From Orthonyx spaldingii (Eukaryota; Chordata; Aves; Passeriformes; Orthonychidae): a stretch of 64,000 nt of DNA. The notes beneath the pieces were generated by a model. That model had not been told where the DNA came from and made no database searches. It saw only the letters and a list, made by a program, of their open reading frames with translations. Location: assembly GCA_013397795.1 (NCBI GenBank), contig VZTJ01001438.1:839864-903863 (forward strand). The letters run 5' to 3'. This document shows positions 1 to 12,586 of this stretch, one piece after another; within the stretch, counting starts at the first letter, position 1; the number at the start of each line of letters is the position of its first letter. Made by a program: the position numbers and the translations under genes.

Positions 1-351
1 CAGCCAATGATTAGAATGGGATTCTATCCCACTTTAGTGCCAGGAGATCATAAAAGTACGTCCGTGCCAACCTAGAGAGTGCTCCAGAAAAGGATCAATT
101 TCCCTCAATCAGGGGACACAGTATCATGCTGATGCATTTCCCACCTTCAATAGAGGTCTGTCTTCAACTGGAGGTCTTCAATTGGAGGTCTGTCCTCAGC
201 TCCCCCTCCAAATCTCTGCCTGGAGCTCTCCTTCACAGCCCACTTACCTAAACCTATCAGCAGAAAGGGAGAAACACTCTGCACAGTTACAAACCCTCAA
301 AAGAACAAAAGTTCATGGAGAATTTCCTGAAATGATGTGTTCTTGTTTCAG

Positions 352-3300
352 TTTGAGGAGGAGATGGTTGACATCTGCTTCATACTGCTGGCTCTAGGGG
401 AGCGCTTTCAAAGAGAAAAGGATCCTGCCCAGCGCAAGAACCCCGTCCACGTCTGCCGTGCAGTTGCTGCCATGGTAAGGAGGGCAGAGAGCAGCGCTGA
501 CCCGAGCAGGGGGCACCTTCTCAACCCCAGGTCAGTCAAACCACTGACCAAAGACGAAGCCTATTCCAAACAACACCTCCTGCCCATCTCTAGCCTGTTC
601 CGATATCGCTGCAGCAAACAAGTAGTGCTGCAGGAGGTTCTTAGCAGTGAAAGTGCACTAACTGAATAAATCTCAAAAGAGAGTGCTGCACCTGTTCTGC
701 TCAGCCATGACCTTCGTGCTTTGCACAAAAAACTCCTTTTGGTTTCATCTGCTTTGGGAGTGGCTTCCACAAACGGGATCAGGTGGAGCTACCAAAGAGA
801 GGCAATTCCTTAATACATCTTTGTCTCCTCCTTCTCTGCAGCTGAACTGCAATGAGTTTAGAATCCTGACAGAATGTGAACCTGGACAACACCAAAATGG
901 GACACCCCCTTCCAAGTGGCTGGGAAGCAGCCCCATCCTCCGGCAGTGGATTGCATCAAAATTCCAGCCCGTCTGCTACGGGCAGTGCTGGGTGTTTGCT
1001 GCAGTCCTGTGTTCAGGTACAGTGCTGCTTCAAAGAACTTTGTGTTGAGCAAAACAGGACCTCTAGCATATACCCAGATTCCTGGATTAACACAGATACC
1101 AGTAACATAACCTCTAATCTTTAGGTGAGAGGTAGATCTTTAGTTTCCTCATCAACACTCAGCATCACTGCCTTCGAGATAAGAGTGTCAGTGCATCCAT
1201 TCACTGAATGCACCTATGAGATCCTATTTCCTGAGGGAGCAATGCCTCTTGCAAAGTCCAAACAGCAGTGCCATTCCTAACAGGCCTAGCATCAGAAGAG
1301 GCTCTGCATCTATCAGGAGAGGCACCCTTAGGGCAGGATGCACAACTGATTCACAGCTCTTTCTTCTGCACAGTTTTGAGGTGCCTGGGAATCCCTACCA
1401 GGGTGGTCACTGGCTTTACGTGGGCTCACAACACCAAGAGCAGCCTGAGTGTGGATGAGTATTATGATGAAGATGGGACACTGCTTACACAGGACAGGAC
1501 TGCTCGTGTCTGGTAAGAACACGTGGCAGGGCACAAGCAGAATTTGAGACAATACTTGGATGTGGGAAATGAAACACAGGGGAAAGGAAAGAGGTAAACA
1601 GCTGCAGGGAGGTGATAGGAGACAGCTCAGCTGAGATCCTGTCCATACGAGCTGTTCTTGATAAAGTGCTGCAGCCCAAACTCAAGAGTGCCCTATTTCT
1701 AGGGCCCACAAAGGAAGAATGATAGCCCAGTCCAGCAGGAGAAACTCCACTTGTTTCTCCACACAGACCTGTGTCTTCACAACATGCACTGAGTCCTTTC
1801 CACAGACCATTAACTGGCTGTGGTTTGGCAAAAGCCTTACTCATCTCAGGGCTCAGTCCCTTGGTATAAGCTCATGCTGTTGCCTCTTCAGGACCTTCCA
1901 CGTTTGGAATGAATGCTGGATGGCTCGGACAGACTTGCTACCAGAGTACAGCGGGTGGCAGGCACTGGATGCCACCTGCCAGGAAAAAAGCAAAGGTAAG
2001 ATACCAGAGATTGGCTTGAGCAAGAGCAGGGGGGAAGTGAAGCAGGGAGCAAATAAAGTAGTCCAATATTCCTCCCTTTCCCATCTTCCAACAGAAGGAT
2101 GCAAAAGGACAGAAACTCACTCACCCTGTTGACTTTTGCCACAAAATCATTATTTATCTGTTTGGTTTGTGCAGCTTGTGCAGCTCTAAGAGCTCTGTCA
2201 CTGCTTCCTAATGTTCTCCTAAACTAGATACTTCACCACTCCCAGTATAGGGCTAAACTAGGACTGGGTTTAGTTGGGAAAGCCTCTGAACCTTAACCGG
2301 GCCACATTTTCTCTTCAGGTCCATCCTTCTGTGGGCCAGCCCCTGTTCATGCCATCAAGGAAGGGGACACACAAGTTGATTACGATGTCTGCTACTTCTT
2401 TGCTGCCATCAATGCCAAGTGTCAGGTCTGGATACACAAAGCAGATGACACCCTCAAGCCAGCTTTTGGTGGCACGAAATACACTGGTAACAACATCAGC
2501 ACCAAGAGCGTTGGCAGTGAACGCTGTGAGGACATCACACACAACTACAAGTACCCTGAAGGTACGGGGCAGGCACGGGGCTGAGCACATTCCTTGCCAC
2601 TGTTACAGGTGAGGAGTAAAAGACTAGAGCAGAGCCAAACCAGAGCACCAGGGTCATCCACTTCTCACTACTTCCCCTTCTTCAGTGGCACAAGAACACG
2701 TAATTCTTCCTTTCTACATCACCCAAACTTCATCCTGCTTAATGGCATTAAGGTCTCTAGAAGACCAGGTGTTTCTCCACCAGGCACTTTTATGTCTGGA
2801 ATACCTTTTCTGATTTCTGTTATCTCTACACTCTCTACATCTACCTCCCATTACCTCTGTAATATAAATATATGTAGATATATTTCAGACTTCAGCTTTC
2901 TGAAAAGGACTGTTGCGCTCTCAGATACTGCCTAAATCTCTCAACAAGTAGCTCCCCTTTCAGAATCTGAGTGCTGTTCCCCTGGCCCAACCCTACCATC
3001 CCATTTAACCTGTGGCTTGTCTCCATGACTGCAGGAGACAACTGCAATTTCTCTGCACATGAGAACATGGAATTGTGCCTTAGCTACAGCAACAAAAAAG
3101 CAGCTGCCTCCTCTACTCTCAGAGATATTAGCACCAAGGTGTTTTAAAAACTATGACAACTATTCCCAAGTAGAACCTGTCACGTACATCCAATGAATAT
3201 CCTGTCAGCTGAAGCTGTCAAACTGATCCAACCAGCAGCACAAACGGATATCTCTCTCTGCTCTTAGAAACAGTTATCTACAGTACCACCAGGAGAAATC

Positions 3301-5742
3301 AATGCCATTCTCCTGCTGCTTCTCACTACTAAACAGGAGAGAATACTAAAGTATGTGCTTCCTCTATTTTTGTGACAGGTTCTCTCCAGGAAGAAAAAGT
3401 ACTTGACAAAGTGTCCTACAGAAATATGAAGGAATTTGAGACTACCAGCAGCAGCAGCACAACACAGTTTATCACCATTCCTACTGCTCTTGAAGAGCCA
3501 GTTAACCTTTTCATCCACCTCCAGTCGAATGGTTCTTTGCAACTGGGACAAGATATGAAACTTTCCATTGAAGTGTTTAACCACAGTGGTGGAGAAAAAG
3601 CCACTCACCTGGTAGTTGGGATCCAGGCTCTGCATTATAATGGTGTGCCCATTGCCCAACTGTGGAAGGAAGAGTTTCATTTTCACCTCCAAAGCAATGC
3701 AGGTAAGGACTGTGCTGGGTGCATGGCTAGAAAAGTCCTCTATGCTCTCATTCCAGAAAAACGCTCTTAGCCCTAGGTTTACAAAAGGTTGGCTGAACAG
3801 TTGATTCTAGGTGATTTCCCAGAGAGATTGTGGAGTCTCCCTCAAAGGAAATATTCCAGAACAGACTGGACATAATCCTGTGCCATGTGCCCTGGGATGA
3901 CCCTGCTTGGGCAGGGAGGTTGGACCAGATGGTCCCCTATTGTCCATTCCAACCTCACCCATTCTGTGAAATAAATCACTTTGGCAACACCACCTTAGAG
4001 ATTTTCTATCTGCAAATCCACTTGCGGTCACTTAAGCATTTAAATGCTGCAGCTTTTAGTACAATGTTGGGCACTGAACACTCCTGGGTGCCATGCAGGA
4101 GAAGACCAGCCTGCACTCATCATCTGTTATTTCACCACTCTATTCCAGTCCATAACCTGCAGGTCTCTGTGCCTCACACATGGTTTGGAAAAGAGCTGGG
4201 AGAGAACCATCTGCTCAGGCTGACTGCCGTGCTGAGAGACGAGGACTCCTTCTACATATACCTGGCACAGGAAGAGATCAGCATTTGTGATTCCCCACTC
4301 ACCATTGAGGTAATATTGGGCTGTCATTCTGTCACTGCAGTAGGGAGAAAACAACTTTCATAGTCATAAACAGCAAAGCAAATCTGCTGGGTTCAGGGGC
4401 TCTCTGAGAAACTAGAGCAGAAGAAATTAAGCTGGACTGCCTCTTCTGACAACTGGCAGCACAGGCTGCCACCAAAAAATTATACATCTCCCTTTAATTA
4501 TAGAAGAGTCTCTTTCCTTTTCTCAATTTCACCTAATTTCTTTCTTTCAACAGTTCCCAGAAAACATGGTACAGTATGAGCCAAGCACAGCAAAGATCAG
4601 CCTCCAGAACCCTCTCACTGAACCCCTGGAGCAGTGTGTGATAGCAGTCACAGGGCGAGGGCTCATTTACAGACAAAGGAACTACAGGTAAGTGCAAACT
4701 GACTGATCCAAGAACAGCAAATGGAAAAAGAGACACAACACAAGCAAGAGAAACCCTTGCACAGGAAAGGCTGTCCCCAAAAATAACCAGGCAACAACAT
4801 GGCAGGAAGATACCACTACAGCATGAAAGCCCCAAGCATCCCATCCTTTATTTACAGATAATGCAGATGATTTTCATACTGAAAAGGAGAAAAGCCAGCT
4901 AAGAGAACTTTCAACAGATGTGTAATACATAAGCTGAAGCCAATGTGGCATCTGTGAAAGCTTCAAACCCAAAGGCCTAGACAGCAAAAGGGAAAAACCT
5001 CCTGCCAGCAAAAAGTATAACCAGAGAAATGCCACAAGACTTAGTCAGAAACACACATTAAATAAGACAACAGTTAGAGATCACTGAAATGAGCTATGAA
5101 ATTTAGAAATTATTTGCTGTTGAGAAATCAATTACTTTTCAGTGAGCAACTTGAACTTCCTTAAGTGGAGTAAAACTACTGTTTGTGAGACATCTTTCCA
5201 CCCATTGCCCACTGCAAGTAATAAAGACAGTGGTGTCTTCCCCTTCTCTACTGAAGAACCAGGCAAATGTGATTTAGCCAAGAGTCACCAAAGGGTCACG
5301 CTCCCCTTCACATGACAAACACCCCACATTTGTCTCAAGAAGCTGCATTAAGACAAAGTCCCCTTAGATGTCTCCATGGAATTTCAACTCTCCTGTCCCA
5401 TCTCCCTCCCAAACTACTGTTAGATGACAATTTTGCTGTGGTAGTTTAGATAACTGCCAGCTTTCTTCTATTTCTTTTTCTTTCCTTCTTTTTGGCACCA
5501 TATTCCTGTCTAGCAAATGCCTATCCTAGACCCAGGAAACTAAAAGCACAAAAGAGGTGTGATTCCTGTATAACTCCTTCTTGCCTTTCAGGCTGGGCTC
5601 TGTGCAAGCTAAAAGCACTCAAGAGCTGCAAATCCCATTCACCCCCATCCAAGCTGGGCCCAGAAGACTCACTGCACGTCTTACCTGCCTCCAACTCCAG
5701 AACTTGAAGAGCTACAGAACTACCAACATTGCAGCTGCCTGA
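352..5742 (+). CDS. EPB42: Erythrocyte membrane protein band 4.2, 3' nine exons (partial)
   Basis: Transglutaminase-family protein of the red-cell membrane skeleton; in mammals it links band 3 to ankyrin and spectrin and is catalytically dead. Coding exons: 352-474, 842-1016, 1374-1512, 1892-1995, 2319-2561, 3379-3702, 4149-4309, 4554-4687, 5592-5742, all joined in phase, giving 517 residues; the N-terminal exons lie before the window. Visible in order: end of the N-terminal domain (QFEEEMVDIC), catalytic core with YGQCWVFA, VLRCLGIPTRVVT, FHVWNECW, GWQALD, NNISTKSVGS, EDITHNYKYPEGS, then two C-terminal beta-barrel domains. EPB42 is preferred over TGM2/5/7 because NYKYPEGSLQE, VGIQALHYNGV and GRGLIYRQRNYR match band 4.2 and because CCNDBP1 follows tail-to-tail, as in human 15q15. 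Odd: the Cys-His-Asp triad is present (codons 986-988, 1899-1901, 1968-1970). Confidence 0.93.
3815..3975 (+). mobile_element. CR1 LINE 3' fragment in an EPB42 intron
   Basis: Typical avian CR1 tail: a CAGAGAGATTGTGGAGTCTCC-like start, a GACCCTGCTTGGGCAGG segment, GGTTGGACCAGATG, then TTCCAACCTCA and the ATTCTGTGA-type 3' end. Sense orientation. Boundaries are approximate. Confidence 0.85.
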
Positions 5743-5835
5743 GACCCAACTCAGAACAGGCCCTGCAGCCCTGCTTACAGAAGAGTGGTCATGACCTGTG
5801 CCCTGATCATAGGCAAGTATAGATATTAACAGTTT

Positions 5836-5841
5836 AATAAA
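5836..5841 (+). terminator. EPB42 polyadenylation signal AATAAA
   Basis: A canonical AATAAA lies 94 bases after the EPB42 stop codon (5740-5742), followed by a T-rich stretch. It is the only good candidate before CCNDBP1 begins on the other strand. The assignment as the poly(A) signal is inferred from position. Confidence 0.7.
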
Positions 5842-5842
5842 A

Positions 5843-6348
5843 GTTATATTTAAAACCATGTCTGATTTTGATCATTTGCACAAACTCAACTCTCTCCCAT
5901 CTGCCACTATGTCCACGCTCCAGTTTTAGAAGCTGAACCTCACTGTGACAAAGATGGGCTGAATGCTCAAGCAGACATTGCATTTCTCACCACACTTGTG
6001 CTGAGCCCACCAGTGCTGAAGTCTTTTGCCCTACCTATGACAAAATAAAGGATATCCTGGAACTTTAAAGTGATGATAGATGTAGCATGTCTCTAGGGAT
6101 ATAGTCTTCTCCCCCTACAGATCCTTGACATTGGTAAGGCAGTAAAGAATATTTTCTGCTGTTTTCTGAGGAAATAAAGAGAAAGCTCATTCACTGCTCT
6201 CTAAGGTTAGACAGGAAACAGCAGCAGTGGAGCACATTTTAGAATTATTCACCGGGCTGCTTGCAAAAGAAGCAAGACCCTTCCATTCTGTATATATCCT
6301 TTGCTCTCTGAAGACAGATAAAGCAACTAATGTAAAATCTAGCATTAT
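5843..6348. other. Intergenic space between EPB42 and CCNDBP1
   Basis: About 500 bases separate the presumed poly(A) signals of two convergent genes. I see no exon, repeat family or structured RNA in it. The CCNDBP1 3' UTR probably occupies 6350-6614. Confidence 0.5.
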
Positions 6349-6354
6349 TTTATT
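6349..6354 (-). terminator. CCNDBP1 candidate polyadenylation signal
   Basis: TTTATT on the plus strand reads AATAAA-type on the minus strand, 261 bases beyond the CCNDBP1 stop. The spacing is plausible for a short 3' UTR, but other A/T-rich hexamers are nearby. Confidence 0.45.
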
Positions 6355-6614
6355 TTTCTCTGAACCCCACAGTAGTTGTAATGTCTGAAGAATGGGGCAC
6401 ATTAAGATGCAGCACTGCACCATCCTAAGAATCCAAGCAAAATGATGCCTTCTGCAATGGCCAAGAGCAACTTCCTGGAGAAGTTTTTCCACGTGGCAGT
6501 AAAGTTCTCTCCTACATTGTTCTCATTGTTCTCGAAGCAGCTGAAGAACAGCAAAGTTCACTGGAAATGCAGATGCCAGAGGCAGTGGCAGCAACACACG
6601 TAGGCATGGAAGAG

Positions 6615-9600
6615 CTAAAGCTGACCCTGTGTGAAGTTCTTGACTTTGTTCATGTTGTGATCTACTGCACCAGTTAGAAACTGCACCCAGCCTTCCTCTG
6701 ATGGTGGACATACATGGCTTGTCCTGCAAAAGTGGAGGAAATTCATTAGGGAAGTCTCCTGAGTGTGCTGTGCATCCAGGCAACACAGGGGTATCGTGAA
6801 GCTCTGAATAACCACAGCAGTAAAACAGGGCTGCTCTAGCCCCAGAGGGCTTTGAGTAAGGAAGAACTCCTGCCCACGTCTCTAGTCCCAAACCCAAAAC
6901 AAGGAAACCGCTATCAACCATAGCATCCTTTTCCTTCTCCCATCCCTTTGTGGGGAGATAACATCCAAAATGCCAGCATCTACTATCCAGAAATGAGTCA
7001 TCTTTGACATGAGGCAGAAAGGTATCAACCTTCATAGCAGGGAACACACACTTACAAAACTGTAGCTTGTACTCACTTTGCAATCTCTAAGACTTTCTTT
7101 AATACGGAGGCCAACTTAGCAGCCTAGAAAGAAACAAAAGGGAAATAAGGTTAGCCAAATGTGAGGAAACATAGGGCCTGAGAAGTACTGGAAAAGAAAC
7201 AGGAATATAGGAATGCACAAGAGCCAAGAATGAATAAAACTGCCAAGGATCCTGATGCAGAATGAAGTTATCCATCACTGATATGCTAGAAGTGTCTCCC
7301 AACCTACTGCTGGCTGGGACAGGTGAAAAAAACCCCAGGTTGTTTTTTAAAGCATACATTAAAATGGTTTTTTAAATTTTTTTAAATAAGCCTATTAGAA
7401 ATTGGTAGTTGATATTAAAAATACAAAGTTACGAGTGACTGACTTTAATGCAATTTGGTATTAAGTAATCCTTTTTTATTCAAAAAAAATCAAGCCACTG
7501 GCCAAAGGCATGAAAACAGGATTAAGAATTAAAAAGTCTCAGATATTAGGAGGTTTGTACTTAATTTATGATGCAAGGGATGTCTCAAAGTTCAGTCACG
7601 TTGCCAGAGTGTTGTCAAGTTCCACTGCTTCTCTGAACAGCTTGTTTCAGAGAAACACACTCACTATAAGAGTTTTTCACTTCATAGATAACTTTATTTG
7701 ATCAAGTCTGCACTACCCAAGGAAGAAAGTACACCTCGAGTACATAGGCAGCCTTAGACCTCACTTTCCTGAGGTTCTATCACTGGAAATCTCTATGGAT
7801 TATAGTTCAGAGCTAAAGCTTCACGTGGCCATGCTCTTCCCTGAAGAGGTACAGATGAAGAATGTGTTTCCACATGAAGGAAGTTGAGTGTGCAAGAACA
7901 AAGGGCACTCTTCATCCCTAAGACATTATTCCTCAGGCAGTCACTAACACCCATCTCTCCCTGACAGTCCCATAACCCCTCCAATCTGATTTCATCCCGT
8001 TCCCTACAGCCAGGCCGCTGTCCCACATGCAGATACTCAGACACAGAGATATCAGTACTGCAGATACTCACATTAAGTCGCACAGCCAATGGGTTCACAG
8101 GTGGGTACATGCTCAGAGCCAGCTCATCAACACTACAACAGAAAAGAGGGGAGCAAGGAAGAAATGTTCTGACAGCACAACTTACAGATGCTGCTCAAAG
8201 CCTGCACCCACTCTGAATGCAGGTCAGGAACAACAGTGAGATGTCAGCTGTATCCACAGGATACTTCCCACTTCTCAGTCACTTGTGCGTCCCTCTCACC
8301 GTAGAGCAAAGTGTGGTCACAGCTCCACCCCAAACTGCAGCAGATATTCCTCTCCCAACCTACACAACTCTCAACAGCTTAATAGTCTTCCCACCATGCC
8401 TGTGTCCACCCCTGCTCACAGCTCCAGTATCACAAAGGTTGTTCCTACTCCTCACTCGAGACCTCAGGAAAGACCAGGACTGCTCTAGAGCGAAAAGCAG
8501 CATGGGGAGAGCCCTGCTTACCTCGGACTGATCTCATTAGCAATGTCTGCCAGGTCATCCAGCTGCGCAATCTGCTCTGGAGAATCAGCTTTGCCATGGG
8601 CCTTCACTGCAGCCAAGACCTTCTTCAGGCAAGCTTTAGAAGCCTTCATTAACCCCATGCAGGAGCTGAGCAGCTGCCGGTCAGCCTCTGACCAATATGT
8701 GTCTCTGTTGCCCCGAAAGCCCAGCTCTTCATCTTCCATGATGTCCCCATAGGGATCCTGCCCTTCCACCAGTGCCTGAGAACACAGAGGCACTGAAAAC
8801 CCAGAGCCTGACATCAATTCCAGCAATACCCAGGTAAAAATGGAAAGCATAATCTATACACCATATAAATAATTCATGGAGGAATCTCAGTTGATTAATC
8901 CTAAAAAGACTGGATTAAGAAAAACTAATCCATCACTCTAACTGCAAACAGCAAGAACCTGGTGAATACTACTATTCTTACATGAACGTAAATTGCCTCC
9001 CCCCTTCCCAATTCAGGATATGGCTTTGTGGAAATCATGTACAAAGTAAACAGGCTTGAGAATAAAAACTTGTTAAAATCTGTGCATAAAACAATAATCT
9101 AGGTCAAATTTATATTAAAGCATGTATGTAAAATAATTCCCATGTCCCATCACTGAACCACAACAGAGGGTGGCTGGGCACTGGAACAGGCTCCCCAGAG
9201 AAGTGGTCACAGCCCCAAACCTGCCAGAGTTCAAGGAGCATTTGGACAACGCTCTCAGGCACGTGGTGGGATTGTTGGGGCTGTCCTGTGCAGGGCCAGG
9301 AGCTGGACACGATGATCCTTGTGTATCCCTTCCAATTCAGAATATTCTGAGTCTAAGAATCCACTACCACAGGTTCCTCCAAGGCTTAGGGGCTTCCTTA
9401 CATGTTCCATCTCCTCCACAGCATCCTTGACCACACCTAGACATGCAGCCAGAGCCGACACAACTGCTGCCTGGTTATCTGCAAAAGCAAAAGGATGAAA
9501 ACTGTAGCACCCCACTGTTTCCAATCAGTTTGCAACAACCTTCATCTAGGTTTGCAATCATTGTAGGATCAAACTTCTCACAGAGCTCAGAGCTGCACTG

Positions 9601-12148
9601 TCGTCATGCAAAGGATCTGACCTGGTTTCCAAGCTTAAATATTTCAAAACCAGTCACGTTTTTGAGTCATTCTCCATTCAGCCTTCATTGTATCATCTGG
9701 AACGCCCTTGCAAAAGCTATTGATACTCCAAGACAACATGCCCTAATTCTGTTGCTCTGCATTGACAACACTCACCTCGTGGCAGGTTAGACACTTGCTC
9801 ACAGGCCTCCCACACACCTCCAGTTGATATCAGCTGTTCCTGAGATAAGCTGAAACAAAACAAAACCCCCAAAGTTAGAGTAAATAACACCACTGTGCTA
9901 GACTGTGGTTTAATTTTCTGCACCAAAGATGATGTACACCAGCAAAAGTTCTGCTGCAAAGACATCACCAACCAGCTTGTCACTAGCATGCTAGTGTAAA
10001 GCCCTTGTTGCTTCCTAACAAGGATACTTGTAACTTTTTCCTTCCCTTCTTTCCCAAAAATTATTACAAAATCATAGAATCGTGATTGAAAATTACAACC
10101 TCTCCACTGAGGCATTGAGAATTGTGTCTGTGAGTTGGATCATCCCTTCCACTACTTCAGTGGTAGCATCTCGAACCATCTTCCGAAGAGTAGTACCTGG
10201 TTGAAATAGAAAAAGAGCAAGAAAGTTGCCACAAAGTCACATTGACAGAAAGCAACTGCTGAAGATGAACACACAGACTGCTCTGTTTGTGTGGATACAC
10301 TGTATAAAGGAAGTTACAGGTATTTTGAAGAAAGCAAAATGCTTCCCAGTTCCAAAAGAACTCTGGACAAGGATTTCAACACTCCATAAACACCAATGCT
10401 CAATCAACTACACAACTTCCTACACTATCACTCGACCACAGGTGGAAATCTGCAGCAGCAGACAGACAAGTAGTTCACTCATAAACATGTTCAAAGTCTA
10501 CAGAAGAGCTGATAATGGGATAACATGCTAATGAAAACTTGCTGATACCAGACCTCATATTAGGCTCTGAAACACTGGGTTTCTCTATCCAGTGGTGGTG
10601 ATGAAAGAACCACCATCCTACATAGTGGTGACTGCCTTGCTGTCATTATCTCACCTTGGCCCTTGGGGAGCCAGTAGTACACTGTGGCAACTGCAAGAAT
10701 GGCGTTTTGGACATCCTCACTCAGCTTCCGGCAATCCTGAAAATGGAGAGGCAAAAGGATCACCCATGAATAGCACACAGCTGCACCACATTTAGAACTC
10801 CTCACAAGCAATCACTGGCTTTCAGACTGCTCTGAGAAAAGGGAAGAATAGCAATGAGCAGTCTGCTTGAGAAACAAATACAGCACGAGCTGTATGAATC
10901 TTAACCTGCCTCATGATTTAGTAACAAAACACTCCCTGGTGTGGTGGTCATGCATTAGACAGAAAAAAAAGTAACTTAGATCATTATTCTGAACTGGAGG
11001 TCTTTTTTTTTTTTTCTCTCCTCCAAACACCTGTATGATAAACTTCTCTCAATGGATAGCAAAAATATTGCATATTCTTTATTAGACCTAAGGTCTGTAT
11101 TCTCCAATAATCTGTCTCTATCAGCAACCAGCTGTAGCTGTTAAAGAACATAAGAATACTTCTATTTAGTATGTCTCCCTAGCTTACAGAAATTAGTTCT
11201 CTGGGCAGTTCTTGGATTATGTTAATACACTCTACAATACGCAGCCCATTTAGTCAAGTGAACCAAGAAATACCTGAAGCTTGTCACATACACTGCAATT
11301 TCATAGTCTGTCGAGGCTTTCTCTCACCTCTGCAGAAGGTAATGGAGGCCTTGAGAATGCCAGACTCAGCTTTGTAGCTTCTTGTGATGTTACCTGGAAA
11401 GTCTGACCTAGAAAAAATTCAATGGGAGCAAAAGAGGAGAAAGTAACTTAGGTAAAAAATAAAAAAACACAGCAGCTTGATGAGCAACAGCTCTGATGCC
11501 ACCACTTGGTTACCATTACATCCAAGCCATACAAACACATAAACTAAATCCCATTAGGAAGAAAAAAATTCATGGTATATTTGTGTTATGCATGTGGCTT
11601 GTGTCCTATGCCTGACTTTTCACTTTCTTTTTTGCATTTGGGGTGTGATAGCCAGAACCCCAGTTTACATCCAGGTTCATGACCCCTTCACCAGGATGTG
11701 TTGGGAGGCTTTAATAGAGACCTTTACAAATTTTGTATCAACGGTTCCATACCGGCCGCTGCTTTGCCACACCCTGGCGTGTTTGGTGACGAGTGACCAG
11801 GCATTGGAATAGGCTGGCCTGGGAGGTGATGGACTCACCATCCCCGGGGGTGTTTAGGAGGCTGTATCTGGCACTGATGTGGTTTGGCGTTTACAGAGGT
11901 TGGACTAGATGATCTTAAAGGTCTCTTCCAACCTTGCCGATTCCGCGACTCCACGGAACGAGGGCACGCCCCGCAGGTGGAGCCCCGCCGGGGATGGACT
12001 CCCTGCTTCGCACCGGCCCCGCGGGTACCCGGCCCCGGCCCCGGCCCCTGCCGAACCCCGGCCCGGCCCGGCCGCTCGCCGCCCGTACCTAGCGCGTCCC
12101 AGAAGCGCGGCAGCTCGAACGGCTCTCGGCCCTCGCCCGGCTCTCCCT
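6615..12148 (-). CDS. CCNDBP1: Cyclin D1-binding protein 1 (GCIP), 5' exon missing
   Basis: Helix-loop-helix/leucine-zipper protein without a basic region; the mammalian protein binds cyclin D1 and dampens RB phosphorylation. Coding exons in transcript order (plus coordinates): 12089-12148, 11328-11407, 10655-10736, 10100-10196, 9776-9849, 9402-9478, 8522-8775, 8072-8132, 7077-7123, 6615-6723; all join in phase. Recognised from QEATKLSLAFS, AVATVYYWLPKGQG, TLRKMVRDAT, GVWEACEQV, the acidic DPYGDIMEDEELGF, the conserved YWSEADRQLL, KASKACLKKV, AQLDDLADIANEISPSVDELALSMYPP, and the C-terminal AVDHNMNKVKNFTQ. The exon carrying the start codon is not visible; it should lie in or beside the N gap at 12238-12268. 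The gene is convergent with EPB42, as in human 15q15. Confidence 0.95.
9145..9350 (+). mobile_element. CR1 LINE 3' fragment in a CCNDBP1 intron
   Basis: Contains the CR1 tail landmarks: ACAGGCTCCCCAGAGAAGTGG, GAGTTCAAGGAGCATTTGG, CTGTGCAGGGCCAGGAGCTG, and CCTTCCAATTCAG followed by ATATTCTGA. It lies on the plus strand, antisense to CCNDBP1, some 50 bases short of the 9402-9478 exon. Confidence 0.88.
11775..11960 (+). mobile_element. CR1 LINE 3' fragment in the CCNDBP1 first visible intron
   Basis: CATTGGAATAGGCTGGCCTG, GGTGATGGACTCACCATCCC, TTGGACTAGATGATCTTAAA and CTCTTCCAACCTTG are diagnostic CR1 tail segments. The copy ends with the usual GATTC-type octamer region just before the GC-rich 5' part of the gene. 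Confidence 0.88.
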
Positions 12149-12237
12149 CTGCAACGGCACAGACACAGCTCAGCCCGCGGGCAGCCAGCCCGGCTGGGCC
12201 CGCCCCCCGATCCCCGCCCGGCCCCGGCCCCGGCCTC

Positions 12238-12268
12238 NNNNNNNNNNNNNNNNNNNNNNNNNNNNNNN
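12238..12268. other. Assembly gap (31 N)
   Basis: A run of N inside a GC-rich stretch immediately upstream of the first visible CCNDBP1 exon. The start-codon exon and promoter of CCNDBP1 are probably hidden here or underestimated in length. Confidence 0.95.
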
Positions 12269-12284
12269 CCCGCCCCGCCCACAG

Positions 12285-12586
12285 AGACAGCCCCGGCCCA
12301 CGGGGACGGGACAGACAGCCCGGCCCACGGGGACGGGACAGACCTGCAGAGACAGCCCCGGCGCACGGGGACAGGACAGACCTGCAGAGACAGCCTCGGC
12401 CCACGGGGACAGGACAGCCCCACATGGACAGGGCAGCCCCACATGGACAGGACAGCCCTACAGAGACAGCCCCGGCCCACAGGGACAGCCTTATAGAGAC
12501 AGGACAGCCCTATAGAGACAGACCCGCCCCACAAGGACAGGACAGCCCCACAGGGACAGCCCCGCCCGACAGACACAACCCCGCCC
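12285..12586. repeat. GC-rich minisatellite (CCNDBP1-ZNFX1 intergenic)
   Basis: Irregular tandem array built from ACAGCCCCG-GCCCACGGGGAC-(AG)GGACAGAC-CTGCAGAG modules. Module length and order vary, and shorter CACATGGACAGG-type variants appear toward the right end. The same module pattern resumes at 13060-13105 beyond the inserted LTR. Long open frames through it (both strands) are by-products of the repeat, with no known domain. Confidence 0.85.

Noticed and set aside
1..351. Possible further EPB42 exon at the window start
   Set aside because: No stretch matching the preceding band 4.2 segment with a donor site was found; a short imperfect direct repeat (GGAGGTCT...) is all that stands out.
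842..1016. Assignment of the first gene to TGM2 because of an intact YGQCWVFA site
   Set aside because: Downstream motifs and the convergent CCNDBP1 neighbour fit EPB42 better than TGM2, TGM5 or TGM7.
6523..7083. 186-codon minus-strand frame
   Set aside because: Runs through the last CCNDBP1 exon in a wrong frame and the adjoining intron; not a separate gene.
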